The position numbers and the translations under genes are program-made. A DNA stretch of 64,000 nucleotides from Clostridiaceae bacterium (GTDB lineage: Bacteria; Bacillota; Clostridia; DSM-8532): contig JAAYFU010000031.1 in assembly GCA_012728095.1 (NCBI GenBank), positions 20,821 to 84,820 on the forward strand, in the 5' to 3' direction. Under the pieces are notes generated by a model. It was not told the DNA's origin. It searched no databases and saw only the letters and a list, made by a program, of their open reading frames with translations. This document shows, in pieces, positions 40,052-51,817 of the stretch. Positions within the stretch are counted from its first letter, which is position 1, and every line of letters starts with the position of its first letter.

Positions 40052-40696
40052 CTATTTGTTTTGCAAGCTGTCCAATATCTCCCGCGTGGTAACCTCAATC
40101 GGTTTAGAACCGTCAAAATTCTTAAGCAGACCTTTCTTTTGATAATAATCTACCAACGGGCTGGTTTGTTGATGATAGGTCTTAAGTCTCTCTTTTATAG
40201 TTTCTTCCTTATCGTCATCCCTTATATAAAGAGAATTGTTGCAGACATCACAGATCCCTTCAACCTTCGGCGGATTGTTTTTAATGTGATATGTCCTGCC
40301 GCAGGAACACATCCTTCTTCCGGACAACCTATTTATAATTACGTCGTCATCCACCGTAATGTTTATTACAGCTTCAATTTTCCTGCCGAATTTTTCAAGC
40401 ATCTCGTCAAACATCAGTGCCTGAGGAATTGTTCTTGGAAAGCCGTCCATAATGAATCCAGGCTCGCAGTCTTTTTCATTTAATCTGCTTGCCACAATAT
40501 CGACAGTTACATCGTCCGGAACAAGCTTTCCTGCATCAATATAACTTTTTGCCAGTAAACCGAGGTCTGTTCCGCCTTTGATATGAGCCCTGAAAATATC
40601 TCCTGTTGAGATGTGAGGTATTTTCAAAGTAGCCGACAAAACAGCTGCCTGAGTACCTTTACCTGCGCCCGGCGGACCTAAAAGTATGATTCTCAT
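40052..40696 (-). CDS. adk: Adenylate kinase
   Basis: LLGPPGAGKGTQA, DGFPRTIPQA; zinc-type lid CSCGRTYHIKNNPPKVEGICDVCNNSLYIRDDD. Confidence 0.98.
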   Translation of the reverse strand: MRIILLGPPGAGKGTQAAVLSATLKIPHISTGDIFRAHIKGGTDLGLLAKSYIDAGKLVPDDVTVDIVASRLNEKDCEPGFIMDGFPRTIPQALMFDEMLEKFGRKIEAVINITVDDDVIINRLSGRRMCSCGRTYHIKNNPPKVEGICDVCNNSLYIRDDDKEETIKERLKTYHQQTSPLVDYYQKKGLLKNFDGSKPIEVTTREILDSLQNK

Positions 40697-40745
40697 AATA
40701 TCTTCCTCAATAACCTATATTAATTACAATTTAACCAATTGAATG

Positions 40746-40806
40746 GTTCGCTTACGCTCAGAATGACAAAATACCGCCGTCTCCAACCTCTAACTTCCGA
40801 CCTCTA
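40746..40806. repeat. Composite copy of family 1 half-unit plus family 2 repeat
   Basis: ttcgcttacgctcagaatgacaaaataccgccgtctccaacctctaacttccgacctc; homologous to 35131-35188. Confidence 0.7.
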
Positions 40807-40811
40807 TTTGG

Positions 40812-40854
40812 GGTACAAAAGCGGATGGGACCGAAATCATCCGCTTAAGTACCA
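40812..40854 (-). terminator. Terminator-like hairpin downstream of secY
   Basis: GGTACAAAAGCGGAT...ATCCGCTTAAGTACC, 15-bp stem with two mismatches. Confidence 0.55.
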
Positions 40855-40864
40855 TCAATTTTTA

Positions 40865-42154
40865 TTATTCAAGAAAACCTTTATAATGTCTCATCATCAG
40901 CTGTGCTTCTATTTGTTCAGCCGTTTCAAGAGCTACACCCACCATAATCAGCAGTGAAGTTCCTCCAAACCCTATCGGCACCCCTGTTAAAATCTGCATT
41001 AAGGATGGGAGTACGGTTATTATTGCCAGGAAGAATGCTCCGAACCACGTAATGCGGTTAAGAACCTTGGCGATGTAATCGCTTGTTGGTTTTCCCGGAC
41101 GGATTCCCGGTATAAAACCACCGTTCTTACGTACATTATTGGCAACTTCTATTGGATTAAACGCCATTATGGTATAGAAGAACGTAAAGAATATAACAAG
41201 TAACGCCATTACCACCATATACAACGGATTTGAACTGAAATCTCTCAGGCTGATCAGGAACTTGTTTGTTGTATTCGGTGCTACAAGGCCTATAATTGTC
41301 GGAATGAAAGCCAGGATGGATGAAGCGAAAATAATCGGCATAACTCCGGCCAAATTAACCTTAATCGGTATATGAGTGCTTTGACCACCATACATTTTAC
41401 GCCCTACAACACGCTTTGCATACTGTACCGGTATTCTTCTTTCTGCCTGAGTTACAAAAATTACGAATACCACTACCACAATAAACATCAATACAATTCC
41501 CAGCATTATAAGCACGCCAACTGCAAGACGTCCTTCGCTCGCATATGCCCTGACTATATTATAGAGTGTACTAAACGCTCTCGGGCCTCTGGAAATAATG
41601 TTAACAAAAATAATAAGCGAAATACCATTTCCAATGCCATACTCATTAATCTGTTCACCCAGCCACATTATGAAAGCTGTTCCTGCTGTCAGTGATAAAG
41701 TTATGGTAAGATATGACAACATGCCGTGTCTTGTTATTGCATTTCTAAAACCAATATACATAAAGGTCGCCTGCAGGAAGCCCAATATAACTGCGCCGTA
41801 TCTTACCCATTGAGCCAGCTTCTTTCTTCCTTCTTCGCCTTCTTTCTGCATTCTTTCAAGGGCAGGAATGGCGACTGTCAGGAGTTGAACTATAATAGAG
41901 GCATTAATATACGGTGTTATTGACATTGCGAATATACTGGCATTTTCGAAAGCGCCGCCGCCTATTATGTTCATGAAACCAAAAAGCCCGCCTGCCTGGC
42001 TGGCCATGCCGGCAAGGACACTTTTGTCCATACCGGGGATGGGTACATAAACTCCTAAACGATATACCAACAGCAACAGAAATGTTGCAATTAATTTCTT
42101 CCTTATATCAACAACACGCCAAGCGCTTTTAATAGGGGCGAAGATACTCTCCAT
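40865..42154 (-). CDS. secY: Preprotein translocase subunit SecY
   Basis: VYRLGVYVPIPGMDKSVL, SIFAMSITPYINASIIVQLLT, QLMMRHYKGFLE. Confidence 0.98.
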   Translation of the reverse strand: MESIFAPIKSAWRVVDIRKKLIATFLLLLVYRLGVYVPIPGMDKSVLAGMASQAGGLFGFMNIIGGGAFENASIFAMSITPYINASIIVQLLTVAIPALERMQKEGEEGRKKLAQWVRYGAVILGFLQATFMYIGFRNAITRHGMLSYLTITLSLTAGTAFIMWLGEQINEYGIGNGISLIIFVNIISRGPRAFSTLYNIVRAYASEGRLAVGVLIMLGIVLMFIVVVVFVIFVTQAERRIPVQYAKRVVGRKMYGGQSTHIPIKVNLAGVMPIIFASSILAFIPTIIGLVAPNTTNKFLISLRDFSSNPLYMVVMALLVIFFTFFYTIMAFNPIEVANNVRKNGGFIPGIRPGKPTSDYIAKVLNRITWFGAFFLAIITVLPSLMQILTGVPIGFGGTSLLIMVGVALETAEQIEAQLMMRHYKGFLE

Positions 42155-42155
42155 C

Positions 42156-42605
42156 CTAAATCACCTCAGCCTTTCCTCCTAAAGCTTCTATCTTTTCGGC
42201 AGCTGTCTTTGTGAATCTGGCAGCTTTGACAGTAAGCTTTTTAGTAAGGGTACCGTTCCCAAGAACGACAATTCCGTCATTGACTTTGCTGATAATGCCA
42301 TTTTCTTTTAACAGTTCCGCAGTAACTTCGGTGCCGTTTTCAAAACACTCAAGATCTGAAAGCTTAACTTCCGTATATTTTTTCCTGAACTCGTAGTTAT
42401 TGAAACCTCTCTTTGGTATTCTTCTGAATAGCGGCATCTGCCCGCCTTCAAAACCGGGTCTTACACCACCGCCTGATCTGGCGTTTTGACCTTTGTGGCC
42501 TCTGCCTGCGGTTTTGCCGTTTCCTGAACCGATTCCTCTTCCTTTGCGCTTTGGAGCCTGTTTAGGTGCTCCCGGTTTTAATTCATACAGGTTCACTGGT
42601 TGCAC
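42156..42605 (-). CDS. rplO: Ribosomal protein L15
   Basis: [62 protein letters not shown]. Confidence 0.98.
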   Translation of the reverse strand: MQPVNLYELKPGAPKQAPKRKGRGIGSGNGKTAGRGHKGQNARSGGGVRPGFEGGQMPLFRRIPKRGFNNYEFRKKYTEVKLSDLECFENGTEVTAELLKENGIISKVNDGIVVLGNGTLTKKLTVKAARFTKTAAEKIEALGGKAEVI

Positions 42606-42610
42606 CTCCT

Positions 42611-42790
42611 TTATATTTCTTCAACTTCAACCAGGTGTGATACTTTATTGATCATACCACGTATCTGGGCGTTGTCTTTCTGTATAACGCTTTGCCCTAT
42701 TTTGCGAAGACCAAGGGCAATTACAGTAGCCTTCTGATCTTCTTTGGATGCTATTGTACTCTTCTTTAGAGTTATTTTCAAATTGCCCAT
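42611..42790 (-). CDS. rpmD: Ribosomal protein L30
   Basis: Minus frame [59 protein letters not shown]; absent from the ORF track. Confidence 0.95.
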   Translation of the reverse strand: MGNLKITLKKSTIASKEDQKATVIALGLRKIGQSVIQKDNAQIRGMINKVSHLVEVEEI

Positions 42791-42802
42791 GAAAGCTACC
42801 TC

Positions 42803-43303
42803 CTATCCTAAGATTTCCTCAACGGTTTTGCCTCTTAGCTTCGCTACCGTTTCTACCGTCTTTAACTGGGAAAGACCGTCTATAGTAGCGCGAACCATAT
42901 TTGTCGGATTATTTGAGCCTAATGATTTCGTATATATATCACTGATTCCGGCAAGCTCCAGGACCGCTCTGACAGGCCCGCCGGCAATAACACCGGTACC
43001 TTCCTTGCCTGGTTTCAGCAATACCTTTCCTGCTCCGAATTCCCCTATTGCCTCATGAGGAATCGTGGTTCCAACCCTTGGAACAAAAATAAGGTTCTTC
43101 TTTGCATCCTCTATTCCTTTACGAATAGCATCCGGAATTTCTGTAGCTTTCCCACTTCCTACTCCTACATGACCGTTTTCATCTCCAACCACAACAAGTG
43201 CGCTGAATCTGAAGTTCCTACCACCTTTAACGACCTTGGTGACACGACCGATATTCACAACCTTTTCTTTAAGGTCCAGAGTGCTTGGATCAATTTTCTG
43301 CAA
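42803..43303 (-). CDS. rpsE: Ribosomal protein S5
   Basis: [51 protein letters not shown]. Confidence 0.98.
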   Translation of the reverse strand: MQKIDPSTLDLKEKVVNIGRVTKVVKGGRNFRFSALVVVGDENGHVGVGSGKATEIPDAIRKGIEDAKKNLIFVPRVGTTIPHEAIGEFGAGKVLLKPGKEGTGVIAGGPVRAVLELAGISDIYTKSLGSNNPTNMVRATIDGLSQLKTVETVAKLRGKTVEEILG

Positions 43304-43334
43304 TTTGTTCCCCTCCTTTTACTTTAGGATGTGA

Positions 43335-43703
43335 TCAAAACTCAAGCCCGGCTTCTCTGGCGCCGTCTGCGAGTTCCTTTACTCTTCCGTGATAAAGATA
43401 GCCGCCTCTGTCAAAGACAACGTTCTTAATACCCTTTTCGATCGCTTTTGTCGCGATAAGCTTTCCTACCTCTCTTGCGGCTTCTTTATTACCGGTATAA
43501 TTCAGCTTTCCTTTGAGAGCTTCATCCAAAGTGGAAGCTGCAACCAGAGTGGTGCTGCTAACATCATCGATAATCTGGGCATATATATGTTTTGAACTCC
43601 TAAAGACACAAAGGCGAGGTCTTTCCGGGGTACCTTTTATTTTTTTGCGAACTCGCGCATGCTTACGGAGTCTGACCTTATTCTTATCAATAGGCTTAAT
43701 CAT
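43335..43703 (-). CDS. rplR: Ribosomal protein L18
   Basis: [36 protein letters not shown]...[27 protein letters not shown]. Confidence 0.98.
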   Translation of the reverse strand: MIKPIDKNKVRLRKHARVRKKIKGTPERPRLCVFRSSKHIYAQIIDDVSSTTLVAASTLDEALKGKLNYTGNKEAAREVGKLIATKAIEKGIKNVVFDRGGYLYHGRVKELADGAREAGLEF

Positions 43704-43723
43704 CTGACACTCACTCCTTTCAC

Positions 43724-44272
43724 TTAACCTTTGCCTTTAGCGCCGGCTTTGCCTTCCTTACGGATGACAACCTCATCAGAATATTTGATACCCTTGCCTT
43801 TATACGGTTCGGGTGGACGCTTTTTACGTATTTGTGCGGCAACTTCACCGACAAGCTGTTTATCCGCGCCCTTTACGATAATATTATTTGGAGAGGGCAC
43901 TTCAATTGTTATGCCATTTGGCTCTTCTATTTCAACCGGATGTGAGAATCCAATATTCAGAATAAGCTTTTTGCCTTGCTTCTGCGCTCTGAAACCTACA
44001 CCGGCAATTTCCAGACTTTTTTCAAATCCCTTTGTTACGCCAATTACCATGTTATTGATAAGCGAACGGGTAAGTCCGTGAAGAGCTCTGTTTTCCTTTT
44101 CATCATTAGGACGTTTAACAATTATTGTATTGCCTTCTTTTTCAATAGTCATGTTTTTGTGAAAGCTTGAGCTTAGAGTCCCTTTAGGCCCTTTAACCGT
44201 AATATTATTGCCGTCAAGCTTTACATCCACGCCTGCCGGTATTACAATCGGCATTCTTCCTATACGTGACAT
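43724..44272 (-). CDS. rplF: Ribosomal protein L6
   Basis: [34 protein letters not shown]...[24 protein letters not shown]. Confidence 0.98.
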   Translation of the reverse strand: MSRIGRMPIVIPAGVDVKLDGNNITVKGPKGTLSSSFHKNMTIEKEGNTIIVKRPNDEKENRALHGLTRSLINNMVIGVTKGFEKSLEIAGVGFRAQKQGKKLILNIGFSHPVEIEEPNGITIEVPSPNNIIVKGADKQLVGEVAAQIRKKRPPEPYKGKGIKYSDEVVIRKEGKAGAKGKG

Positions 44273-44406
44273 AGTTTTTTAACCTCCAGTCCTTATATTG
44301 TGAGTGTTTAACCGCAAGCGGGACAAACACTTTTTTCAGGAACTATTACATATACTTATTTAAAACCTGCTATTGACATATTAACGTCTATTTTTAAAGC
44401 AGTTTA

Positions 44407-44805
44407 TCACCATACGAATGCAAGAATTTCTCCGCCTATTCCGAGCTTTCTTGCAGCTTTATCAGTCATAACACCCTTGGATGTAGATATAATTGCTATG
44501 CCTAATCCGCCAAGAACCTTCGGAATATCGTCCTTCTGAGCATAAACTCTCAAACCGGGCTTGCTGATTCTTTTAATCCCGGTAATAACACTCTTCTTGT
44601 TATCCGTGTACTTGAGCGTTATCCTGATAATTCCCTGTTTTTTGTCGTCTATTTCAATAAAATCCTTGATATAACCCTCGTCAAGCAAAATCTTCGCAAT
44701 CTGCTTCTTAAGGTTTGATGCCGGAATATCCACAGTCTGATGTTTTGAATTTGCGGCATTCCTTATCCTAGTAAGCATATCTGCAATTACGTCCGTTGCA
44801 TGCAT
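44407..44805 (-). CDS. rpsH: Ribosomal protein S8
   Basis: [44 protein letters not shown]; start set at MHATDV. Confidence 0.97.
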   Translation of the reverse strand: MHATDVIADMLTRIRNAANSKHQTVDIPASNLKKQIAKILLDEGYIKDFIEIDDKKQGIIRITLKYTDNKKSVITGIKRISKPGLRVYAQKDDIPKVLGGLGIAIISTSKGVMTDKAARKLGIGGEILAFVW

Positions 44806-44830
44806 TATTACAGACCTCCTTTCGCTCCTC

Positions 44831-45016
44831 TTACCAGCTTGCCTTTTTAACACCTGGTATTTGGCCTTTATATGCTAAGTCTCTGAAGCAAAGACGGCAA
44901 ATGCCGAACTTCCTCATATATGCGTGAGGTCTGCCGCAGAGCTTGCAGCGATTATAATACCTGGTGGAAAACTTCGGCTTTCTTTGCTGCTTTATAATCA
45001 TGGACTTTTTAGCCAT
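44831..45016 (-). CDS. rpsZ: Ribosomal protein S14 type Z
   Basis: [61 protein letters not shown] with CxxC...CxxC. Confidence 0.98.
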   Translation of the reverse strand: MAKKSMIIKQQRKPKFSTRYYNRCKLCGRPHAYMRKFGICRLCFRDLAYKGQIPGVKKASW

Positions 45017-45030
45017 ATCAATTACCTCCT

Positions 45031-45573
45031 TTAGCTCCTTCTGAACGGCATCCCGAGAAGTGTCAGCAATTCCTTTGCTTCTTCATCGGTCTTGGCTGTT
45101 GTAACAAATGTGATATCCATTCCATGGATCCTGTCAACCTTATCGTAGTCAATTTCCGGGAATATCAATTGTTCCTTTATACCCAGTGTAAAGTTGCCTC
45201 TGCCGTCAAAGGAATCGGGATTAACTCCTCTAAAGTCCCTAACTCTGGGAAGAGCTATATTAAATAATTTGTCAACAAACTCATACATGCGGTTACCGCG
45301 AAGTGTGGCCTTGCATCCTATGCTCATTCCTTCACGAACCTTAAATGCCGCAACTGATTTCTTCGCTTTTGTGACAACCGCTTTTTGCCCTGTAATCGCT
45401 GCTATCTCGTTTGCTGCTGTTTCAATGGCTTTGGGATTGTCCTTTACTTCTCCCACGCCCATATTGATTACTACTTTAACGAGCTTAGGAATCTGCATGG
45501 GTGATTTATAGTTAAACTTGCTCTGTAGAGCCGGCGCAACTTCATTTTTATACTTGTCAAGCAATCTTGGCAT
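45031..45573 (-). CDS. rplE: Ribosomal protein L5
   Basis: [42 protein letters not shown]. Confidence 0.98.
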   Translation of the reverse strand: MPRLLDKYKNEVAPALQSKFNYKSPMQIPKLVKVVINMGVGEVKDNPKAIETAANEIAAITGQKAVVTKAKKSVAAFKVREGMSIGCKATLRGNRMYEFVDKLFNIALPRVRDFRGVNPDSFDGRGNFTLGIKEQLIFPEIDYDKVDRIHGMDITFVTTAKTDEEAKELLTLLGMPFRRS

Positions 45574-45595
45574 GTCTCGTCAACCTCCTTAAGGA

Positions 45596-45943
45596 TTACT
45601 CCTTACCTTTCCCGATTATGTCTATAACTGCATCGCATTTCTTACAGACTCGGGCTTTTGAACCGTTATCCAGGATTCTCTTACCGACTTTGGTAGGCCT
45701 TCCGCAATGTTTACAAATCAACATTACCTTAGCAGCATAAATCGGTGCTTCCTGATGGATAATTCCGCCTTCGTTTAACCCCTTGCTAGGATTTGGCTTA
45801 ACATGCTTTGAAATAATATTCACGCCCTCTACAAGAACCTTGCCCTCAGACGGTAGAACAGAAAGTACTTTCCCTTTCTTTCCGCCGTCCTTGCCATTCA
45901 AGACGTAAACCATATCACCTTTTTTGACGTGTACTTTGGCCAT
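45596..45943 (-). CDS. rplX: Ribosomal protein L24
   Basis: [49 protein letters not shown]. Confidence 0.98.
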   Translation of the reverse strand: MAKVHVKKGDMVYVLNGKDGGKKGKVLSVLPSEGKVLVEGVNIISKHVKPNPSKGLNEGGIIHQEAPIYAAKVMLICKHCGRPTKVGKRILDNGSKARVCKKCDAVIDIIGKGKE

Positions 45944-45961
45944 TTTGTCAAGCCTCCTTCC

Positions 45962-46330
45962 TTACAATACTTCCGGAGCCAAAGAGATGATCTTCATGTA
46001 ATTCTTGTCTCTTAATTCTCTCGCTACCGGACCAAAAATACGGGTTCCTCTCGGGCTTCCGTCCTCTTTCAGAATCACAGCCGCATTCTCGTCAAAACGG
46101 ATGGTTGAACCATCAGGTCTTTTTAATCCTTTCACACTTCTAACTATTACGGCTCTAACAACTTCGCCCTTTTTAACAACACCGCCGGGTGTTGCATTTT
46201 TAACCGAACAAACAATTACATCGCCGATATTGGCATATTTTCTTTTACTGCCACCCAGGACCTTAATACAATACAATTCCTTGGCGCCAGTGTTATCAGC
46301 AGATTTTAACCTGGTTTCTGCCTGAATCAT
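45962..46330 (-). CDS. rplN: Ribosomal protein L14
   Basis: [44 protein letters not shown]. Confidence 0.98.
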   Translation of the reverse strand: MIQAETRLKSADNTGAKELYCIKVLGGSKRKYANIGDVIVCSVKNATPGGVVKKGEVVRAVIVRSVKGLKRPDGSTIRFDENAAVILKEDGSPRGTRIFGPVARELRDKNYMKIISLAPEVL

Positions 46331-46345
46331 ATCCCAACGCCTCCT

Positions 46346-46612
46346 TTACTTCGCCTTCTCTATGATCTTGACCAGTCTCCATCTCTTTTCCTTACTTAAA
46401 GGTCTGGTTTCCATAACTAGTACACGATCGCCTATTTTGCATTCATTATTCTCATCGTGAGCTTTGAGTTTATAAGTCCTTTTTATGATCTTTTTAACCA
46501 AAGGATGTTTAACACTGTTTTCTACAGCCACTACAATAGTTTTATCCATTTTATCGCTTACGACTTTACCAATCCTGGTTTTTCTGTTACCTCTGTCTGC
46601 CACGCGGAACAA
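46346..46612 (-). CDS. rpsQ: Ribosomal protein S17
   Basis: [64 protein letters not shown]. Confidence 0.98.
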   Translation of the reverse strand: MFRVADRGNRKTRIGKVVSDKMDKTIVVAVENSVKHPLVKKIIKRTYKLKAHDENNECKIGDRVLVMETRPLSKEKRWRLVKIIEKAK

Positions 46613-46644
46613 ACCTCCTTCCGGGTAAAACGGCTATAAGCCTC

Positions 46645-46857
46645 TTACTTTCTATTAATTCCAAGTTCCATTTCACGAATTATTGTTTTAACTCTTGCAA
46701 TATTTTTCTTACATTCCTTAAGTTTCATCGGATTCTCAAGCTGACTTGTAGCATGCTGGAATCTAAGTTTAAACAACTCGGCTTTCAGTTCATTGAGCTC
46801 CTGGTCAAGCTCTTCGCGTGTCTTTTCCCTAAGTGCTTTCAATTCAGACGCCTTCAT
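46645..46857 (-). CDS. rpmC: Ribosomal protein L29
   Basis: [46 protein letters not shown]. Confidence 0.98.
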   Translation of the reverse strand: MKASELKALREKTREELDQELNELKAELFKLRFQHATSQLENPMKLKECKKNIARVKTIIREMELGINRK

Positions 46858-47281
46858 TCTCTACACCTACCTCTTCCCCACGTGCAATTATTCTGCACTT
46901 CACGGGCAATTTGTGGGATGCAAGCCTCAATGCTTCTCTTGCTTGTTCCTCGGGTACCCCCGCGATTTCGAAGAGAACGCGTCCGGGCTTAACTACCGCT
47001 ACCCAGTACTCAGGAGAACCTTTACCGGAACCCATACGAGTCTCAGCGGGTTTCTTTGTAACCGGTTTATCCGGGAAAATCTTTATCCAGACATTTCCGC
47101 CCCTTCTTACAAAACGGGTCATAGCTATACGGGCGGCTTCAATCTGATTGCTGGTAATCCATGCCGGAGCCAGCGCCTGCAAACCAAATTCGCCATCCGA
47201 TACAACGTTACCACGCGTTGCTTTACCGGTCATACGACCTCTTTGAACTTTTCTATATTTAACCCTCTTCGGCATTAACAT
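46844..47281 (-). CDS. rplP: Ribosomal protein L16
   Basis: [56 protein letters not shown]; start set at MLMPKR. Confidence 0.98.
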   Translation of the reverse strand: MLMPKRVKYRKVQRGRMTGKATRGNVVSDGEFGLQALAPAWITSNQIEAARIAMTRFVRRGGNVWIKIFPDKPVTKKPAETRMGSGKGSPEYWVAVVKPGRVLFEIAGVPEEQAREALRLASHKLPVKCRIIARGEEVGVENEGV

Positions 47282-47282
47282 A

Positions 47283-47948
47283 TTACTTGTCTCCTCCTTC
47301 CTTTTTCTCCTTCTTTTTGGCGGGAAGGACTTCACCCTTATAAATCCAGACTTTAACGCCTATTTTACCATATGTGGTGTTTGCTTCAGCAAAACCATAG
47401 TCAATATCGGCGCGTAGTGTCTGGAGAGGAATCGTACCCTCTGCATAATGCTCAGTTCTAGCTATTTCCGCTCCGCCAAGTCTTCCTGATACCATGGTTT
47501 TAATACCCTTGGCACCAGCCTTCATAGTCCTTGACATTGCCTGTTTCATAGCACGGCGGAAAGAAACACGTTTCTCCAGCTGAGCGGCGATATTCTCTGC
47601 AACCAGTTGTGCAACCAAATCAGGGTTTTTAATTTCCGTGATATTAAGAAGCACACTCTTACCGGTCATTTTCTCCAGCTCTGCCCGAAGAGCTTCAATT
47701 CCTGCTCCCTGCTTTCCTATCACAATACCAGGCTTAGCGGTATGAATATTAATCTTGATCTTGTTTGCTGCACGTTCAATTTCAATCCTTGCAATACCTG
47801 CTATATAAAGCTTGTTTTTAATATACCTACGCAGCTTTACATCCTCAATCAGAAAACTGCTGAAGTCCTTGGAGCTGGCATACCATTTTGTATCCCAGTC
47901 TTTGATAATTCCTATTCTAAGTCCATGCGGATTTACTTTTTGGCCCAT
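47283..47948 (-). CDS. rpsC: Ribosomal protein S3
   Basis: [24 protein letters not shown]...[17 protein letters not shown]. Confidence 0.98.
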   Translation of the reverse strand: MGQKVNPHGLRIGIIKDWDTKWYASSKDFSSFLIEDVKLRRYIKNKLYIAGIARIEIERAANKIKINIHTAKPGIVIGKQGAGIEALRAELEKMTGKSVLLNITEIKNPDLVAQLVAENIAAQLEKRVSFRRAMKQAMSRTMKAGAKGIKTMVSGRLGGAEIARTEHYAEGTIPLQTLRADIDYGFAEANTTYGKIGVKVWIYKGEVLPAKKKEKKEGGDK

Positions 47949-47959
47949 TTTACAACCTC

Positions 47960-48439
47960 CTATTTAGCCCTTTCCTTAAGTACCAGCGTTATATGACTGG
48001 TCCTTTTTCTTATACGAAATGCCCTGCCTTGCGCTCTTGGCATTATTCTCTTAAGGGTTGGCCCCTCTTCAGCATATACCTCAGATATATAGAGGTTGTC
48101 TCTGTTGAGCTGATTGTTGTTAACCGCGTTCGCTTCTGCTGATTTCAGCAGTTTGTAAAGAATCTCGGATGCGTTTCTCGGCATGTATTTCAATATGCCG
48201 TAAGCCTCGTCAATATCTTTATTTCTGATTAAATCAATAACCAGTTTCGCTTTTCTGGATGAAACCCTTGCATATCTTACTACTGCTCTTCCTTCATCCT
48301 TACCGATTCCCAGGATCTTACGCTCTTTCTTGGTAAGAATCGGAAGCCTGTCTGCCTTCCTGCGGGTCTTTCCATATTGTTCAAGAAGCTCCTCCTTCTT
48401 TTCAAGGAGCTCATCTTTTGACATTACTTTCCTGCCCAA
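47960..48439 (-). CDS. rplV: Ribosomal protein L22 with N-terminal extension
   Basis: [25 protein letters not shown]...[31 protein letters not shown]. Confidence 0.95.
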   Translation of the reverse strand: MGRKVMSKDELLEKKEELLEQYGKTRRKADRLPILTKKERKILGIGKDEGRAVVRYARVSSRKAKLVIDLIRNKDIDEAYGILKYMPRNASEILYKLLKSAEANAVNNNQLNRDNLYISEVYAEEGPTLKRIMPRAQGRAFRIRKRTSHITLVLKERAK

Positions 48440-48468
48440 GTCATTTCCTCCTTCCGAATAAGAGTCTC

Positions 48469-48753
48469 TTAACCCTTGAGTTTACTGGTCTTTTCTCCCT
48501 TGTTGTGCCCCCTGTAAGTACGGGTGGGAGCAAACTCACCCAGCTTGTGACCAACCATTTCTTCAGTTATAAATACCGGAACATGTTTACGTCCGTCATG
48601 AACAGCAATGGTATGCCCAACCATCTGCGGGAAGATGGTGGAGGCACGTGACCAAGTTTTCAAAACCTTTTTCTCGTTTTTTTCGTTCATTTCTTCAATT
48701 CTTTTCAAGAGTTTTTGATCAACGTAGGGTCCCTTTTTAAGTGATCTGCTCAC
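48469..48753 (-). CDS. rpsS: Ribosomal protein S19
   Basis: [19 protein letters not shown]...[51 protein letters not shown]-type sequence. Confidence 0.98.
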   Translation of the reverse strand: MSRSLKKGPYVDQKLLKRIEEMNEKNEKKVLKTWSRASTIFPQMVGHTIAVHDGRKHVPVFITEEMVGHKLGEFAPTRTYRGHNKGEKTSKLKG

Positions 48754-48776
48754 GTTTCCAACCTCCTTCTTCCATC

Positions 48777-49613
48777 TTACTTACGTCTCTTTACAATGAG
48801 ACTGTTGCTTGGTTTATTCTTCTTGCGGGTTTTGTAACCAAGCGTAGGTTTTCCCCACGGGGTAACCGGACTTGGCATACCAATAGGAGATTTACCTTCA
48901 CCGCCGCCATGAGGATGATCACAGGGATTCATAACAACTCCACGAACGGTCGGTCTTATTCCCATCCAGCGTTTTCTGCCGGCTTTTCCTATAGAAATGT
49001 TTTCATGCTCAATATTGCTGACCTGGCCAATTGTAGCCTTGCAGCGAATATCAATCTTCCTGACTTCGCCTGATGGCAGTCTTACCTGTGCATATCCGCC
49101 CTCTTTAGCCATTAATTGGGCTTCATTTCCGGCTGACCTTACCAGTTGGCCACCCTTGCCGGGTTTCAACTCAATATTATGAATTACGGTACCCACAGGA
49201 ATATACTCCAAAGGGATCGCATTGCCGACCTTAATATCAGCATTTTCTCCTGAATAAACAGTATCTCCTACTTTAAGACCATTCGGCGCCAGAATGTATC
49301 GCTTTTCGCCGTCTGCGTAAACAAGAAGAGCTATACGAGCGGTTCTGTTAGGATCATACTCAATTGCGGAAACCTTTGCCGGGATTCCGTCCTTATCACG
49401 TTTAAAGTCGATAATTCTATATTTTTGTTTTGCGCCGCCGCCATGGTGACGAACGGTAATCCTTCCATAGGAGTTTCTTCCTCCACTTTTTTTCAGCGGA
49501 GCCAGAAGGCTCTTCTCCGGCGCCTTCTTAGTAATCTCCTCAAATGTAGATACAGTCATGAATCTTCTTGCAGGAGATGTTGGATTATACTTTTTAATTG
49601 CCATTTCTTCCAC
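48777..49613 (-). CDS. rplB: Ribosomal protein L2
   Basis: [21 protein letters not shown]...[39 protein letters not shown]. Confidence 0.98.
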   Translation of the reverse strand: MEEMAIKKYNPTSPARRFMTVSTFEEITKKAPEKSLLAPLKKSGGRNSYGRITVRHHGGGAKQKYRIIDFKRDKDGIPAKVSAIEYDPNRTARIALLVYADGEKRYILAPNGLKVGDTVYSGENADIKVGNAIPLEYIPVGTVIHNIELKPGKGGQLVRSAGNEAQLMAKEGGYAQVRLPSGEVRKIDIRCKATIGQVSNIEHENISIGKAGRKRWMGIRPTVRGVVMNPCDHPHGGGEGKSPIGMPSPVTPWGKPTLGYKTRKKNKPSNSLIVKRRK

Positions 49614-49690
49614 TCCTTTAATATATGCCGGTATATCGTTCTCAGGCTGACTGTGAGGCCTATATTTCCGATATATCGGTTATTAATGCA

Positions 49691-50044
49691 TTATTGTGCT
49701 ACTCCGAATTCATCAATAGAAGTCTTGTACTTCTTCGAAGTTGTAACAATCTTTCCGCCTTTTGTCGCATATGATATAGGCTTAGGATCCGTGTCGATTT
49801 TAACGATAGCTTTTTTGAAAGACGCGGTCTTACCTACATGAACTCCCTGTCTTTTTTCTTTACCTTCATAAATAACAGTGTTAACTGACAAAACCTTAAC
49901 TCCAAAAAGCTTTTCAACAGCCTGTTTAACTTGGGTTTTGGTAGCCTTCTTGTCAACTATGAAGGTGTACTTGCCTTCTGCAACTTCAGCATTTGTTTTC
50001 TCGGTAATGTACGGCCGAATGAGAATATCCTCTGAGAACTTCAT
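49691..50044 (-). CDS. rplW: Ribosomal protein L23
   Basis: DILIRPYITEKTNAEVAEGKYTFIVDKKATKTQVKQAVEKLFGVKVLSVNT. Confidence 0.98.
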   Translation of the reverse strand: MKFSEDILIRPYITEKTNAEVAEGKYTFIVDKKATKTQVKQAVEKLFGVKVLSVNTVIYEGKEKRQGVHVGKTASFKKAIVKIDTDPKPISYATKGGKIVTTSKKYKTSIDEFGVAQ

Positions 50045-50667
50045 TATGCGTACACCTCCTCAATCCTGGATACGGCGTCCTTTGTTACGATAAACTTTTT
50101 ATACTTTAAAATATCGTAAGTGTTGATGCTGTTTGCCGTGGTTGTTTTTACTCCCTCAATATTCCTTGCGGATAAAACTACGTTTCTGTCAACTTCGGGA
50201 AGTACTATTAAAGCTGTGGAATCAACCTTGAGATTATTAAGGACATTAACCATTTCCTTGGTTTTAATGGCTTCGAGCTTAAGATCATCCAGTACTATCA
50301 TATCGTTATCAACAACCTTGCTGGTAAGAGCGCTCTTAAGAGCAAGTCTCTTAACCTTCTTAGGCAGTGTGTATTTGTAGCTTCTGGGTTTTGGACCTAA
50401 AGCAACGCCGCCGCCTGTCCATTGCGGATTGCGGATACTTCCATGGCGCGCACGGCCTGTGCCTTTTTGTCTCCATGGCTTTTTCCCGCCGCCTCTAACC
50501 TCTGCTTTGGTCTTTGTTGATTGCGTTCCCTGCCTTGCATTAGCGAGATAATTCACTACCGCGCTGTGCATTGCAACTGTATTTATTTCTACCGCAAAGA
50601 TATCATCACTTAAATCTATATCGCCGACCTTCTGGCCGCTTATATTGTAAACATCTACTTTTGGCAT
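50044..50667 (-). CDS. rplD: Ribosomal protein L4
   Basis: [24 protein letters not shown]...[43 protein letters not shown]. Confidence 0.98.
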   Translation of the reverse strand: MPKVDVYNISGQKVGDIDLSDDIFAVEINTVAMHSAVVNYLANARQGTQSTKTKAEVRGGGKKPWRQKGTGRARHGSIRNPQWTGGGVALGPKPRSYKYTLPKKVKRLALKSALTSKVVDNDMIVLDDLKLEAIKTKEMVNVLNNLKVDSTALIVLPEVDRNVVLSARNIEGVKTTTANSINTYDILKYKKFIVTKDAVSRIEEVYA

Positions 50668-50697
50668 CTCGTTCTCCTCCTTCCGAATAAGTCCTCT

Positions 50698-51333
50698 TTA
50701 TTTCGCCTTGACCGAATTCTTAATCACAAGGAGGCCGCCTTTTGGTCCGGGAACTGCGCCTTTTACAAGGAGCAGACCTCTCTCGGCGTCAACTCTGACT
50801 ACAGCGAGATTCTGAACCGTTACCTTTTCAGCACCCATGCGACCGGGCATCTTCTTGCCTTTAAAAATACGGCTCGGGTCTAAGTTGGCGCCCATTGAAC
50901 CAATACCCCTGTGATATCCGGAACCGTGTGACATACGACCGCGAGCGGTACGGAATCTTTTTACGGTGCCCTGGAAACCTTTACCTTTCGAAATACCGGA
51001 AACATCAACCCTGTCACCAGCTTCAAACATTTCTTCAACCTTAAATACTTTTCCTACTTCGTATGCGGAGATATCATCCACCTTAAATTCTCTCAAAACT
51101 CTCTTGGGAGAAACACCGGCTTTTTCGAACTGGCCCTTCATAGGCTTGTTGACCTTCTTTTCGGAAATGTCTTCAAACCCGAATTTTACTGCATTGTATC
51201 CGTCAACTTCCACGGTTTTTTTCTGTATAACCGTTATGGGACCTGCAAGTATAACAGTTACCGGGACCATTACACCGTCTTCGGTAAAGACTTGTGTCAT
51301 GCCTATCTTTCTTCCAATCATACATTTCTTCAT
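50698..51333 (-). CDS. rplC: Ribosomal protein L3
   Basis: [24 protein letters not shown]...[16 protein letters not shown]-type sequence. Confidence 0.98.
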   Translation of the reverse strand: MKKCMIGRKIGMTQVFTEDGVMVPVTVILAGPITVIQKKTVEVDGYNAVKFGFEDISEKKVNKPMKGQFEKAGVSPKRVLREFKVDDISAYEVGKVFKVEEMFEAGDRVDVSGISKGKGFQGTVKRFRTARGRMSHGSGYHRGIGSMGANLDPSRIFKGKKMPGRMGAEKVTVQNLAVVRVDAERGLLLVKGAVPGPKGGLLVIKNSVKAK

Positions 51334-51392
51334 GTCTTATATTACCTCCTGTCATTGGTTCGGTTTTACCCGAACTTAACATTCTTTTTCTT

Positions 51393-51704
51393 TTACAGCT
51401 TAATTTCAATGTCCACACCGGCCGGTAGATCCAGTCTCATAAGAGCGTCTACTGTTTTCGGTGTAGGCATAAGAATATCAATGAGCCTTTTGTGAGTTTT
51501 AATCTCGAACTGCTCACGAGAATCCTTATACTTGTGAGGAGCTCTCAATATCGTAATTACTTCCCTTTTTGTCGGGAGCGGAACCGGCCCGGAAACCTTG
51601 GCACCAGTTCTCTTTGCTGTCTCGACAATTTTTTCAGCTGACTGATCAATAATCTGATGATCAAAAGCTTTCAGTCTTATTCTGATCTTCTGTTTGTTCG
51701 CCAT
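51393..51704 (-). CDS. rpsJ: Ribosomal protein S10
   Basis: [49 protein letters not shown]; start set at MANKQK. Confidence 0.98.
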   Translation of the reverse strand: MANKQKIRIRLKAFDHQIIDQSAEKIVETAKRTGAKVSGPVPLPTKREVITILRAPHKYKDSREQFEIKTHKRLIDILMPTPKTVDALMRLDLPAGVDIEIKL

Positions 51705-51784
51705 ACACAATCCTCCTTGAGTTACAATTTGTTGGCGCAACAAGCTTTTCATGTACCACACTGCCGGGTGTTTCATACTTTCCC

Positions 51785-51817
51785 ATATAAAAAGCCCAAA
51801 GGTTATACACCTGGGCT
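51785..51817 (-). terminator. Intrinsic terminator-like hairpin in the rpsJ leader (candidate attenuator)
   Basis: Minus strand AGCCCAGGTgtataACCttTGGGCTTTTTATATGGG, located 80 nt upstream of rpsJ and downstream of a promoter. Confidence 0.6.
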
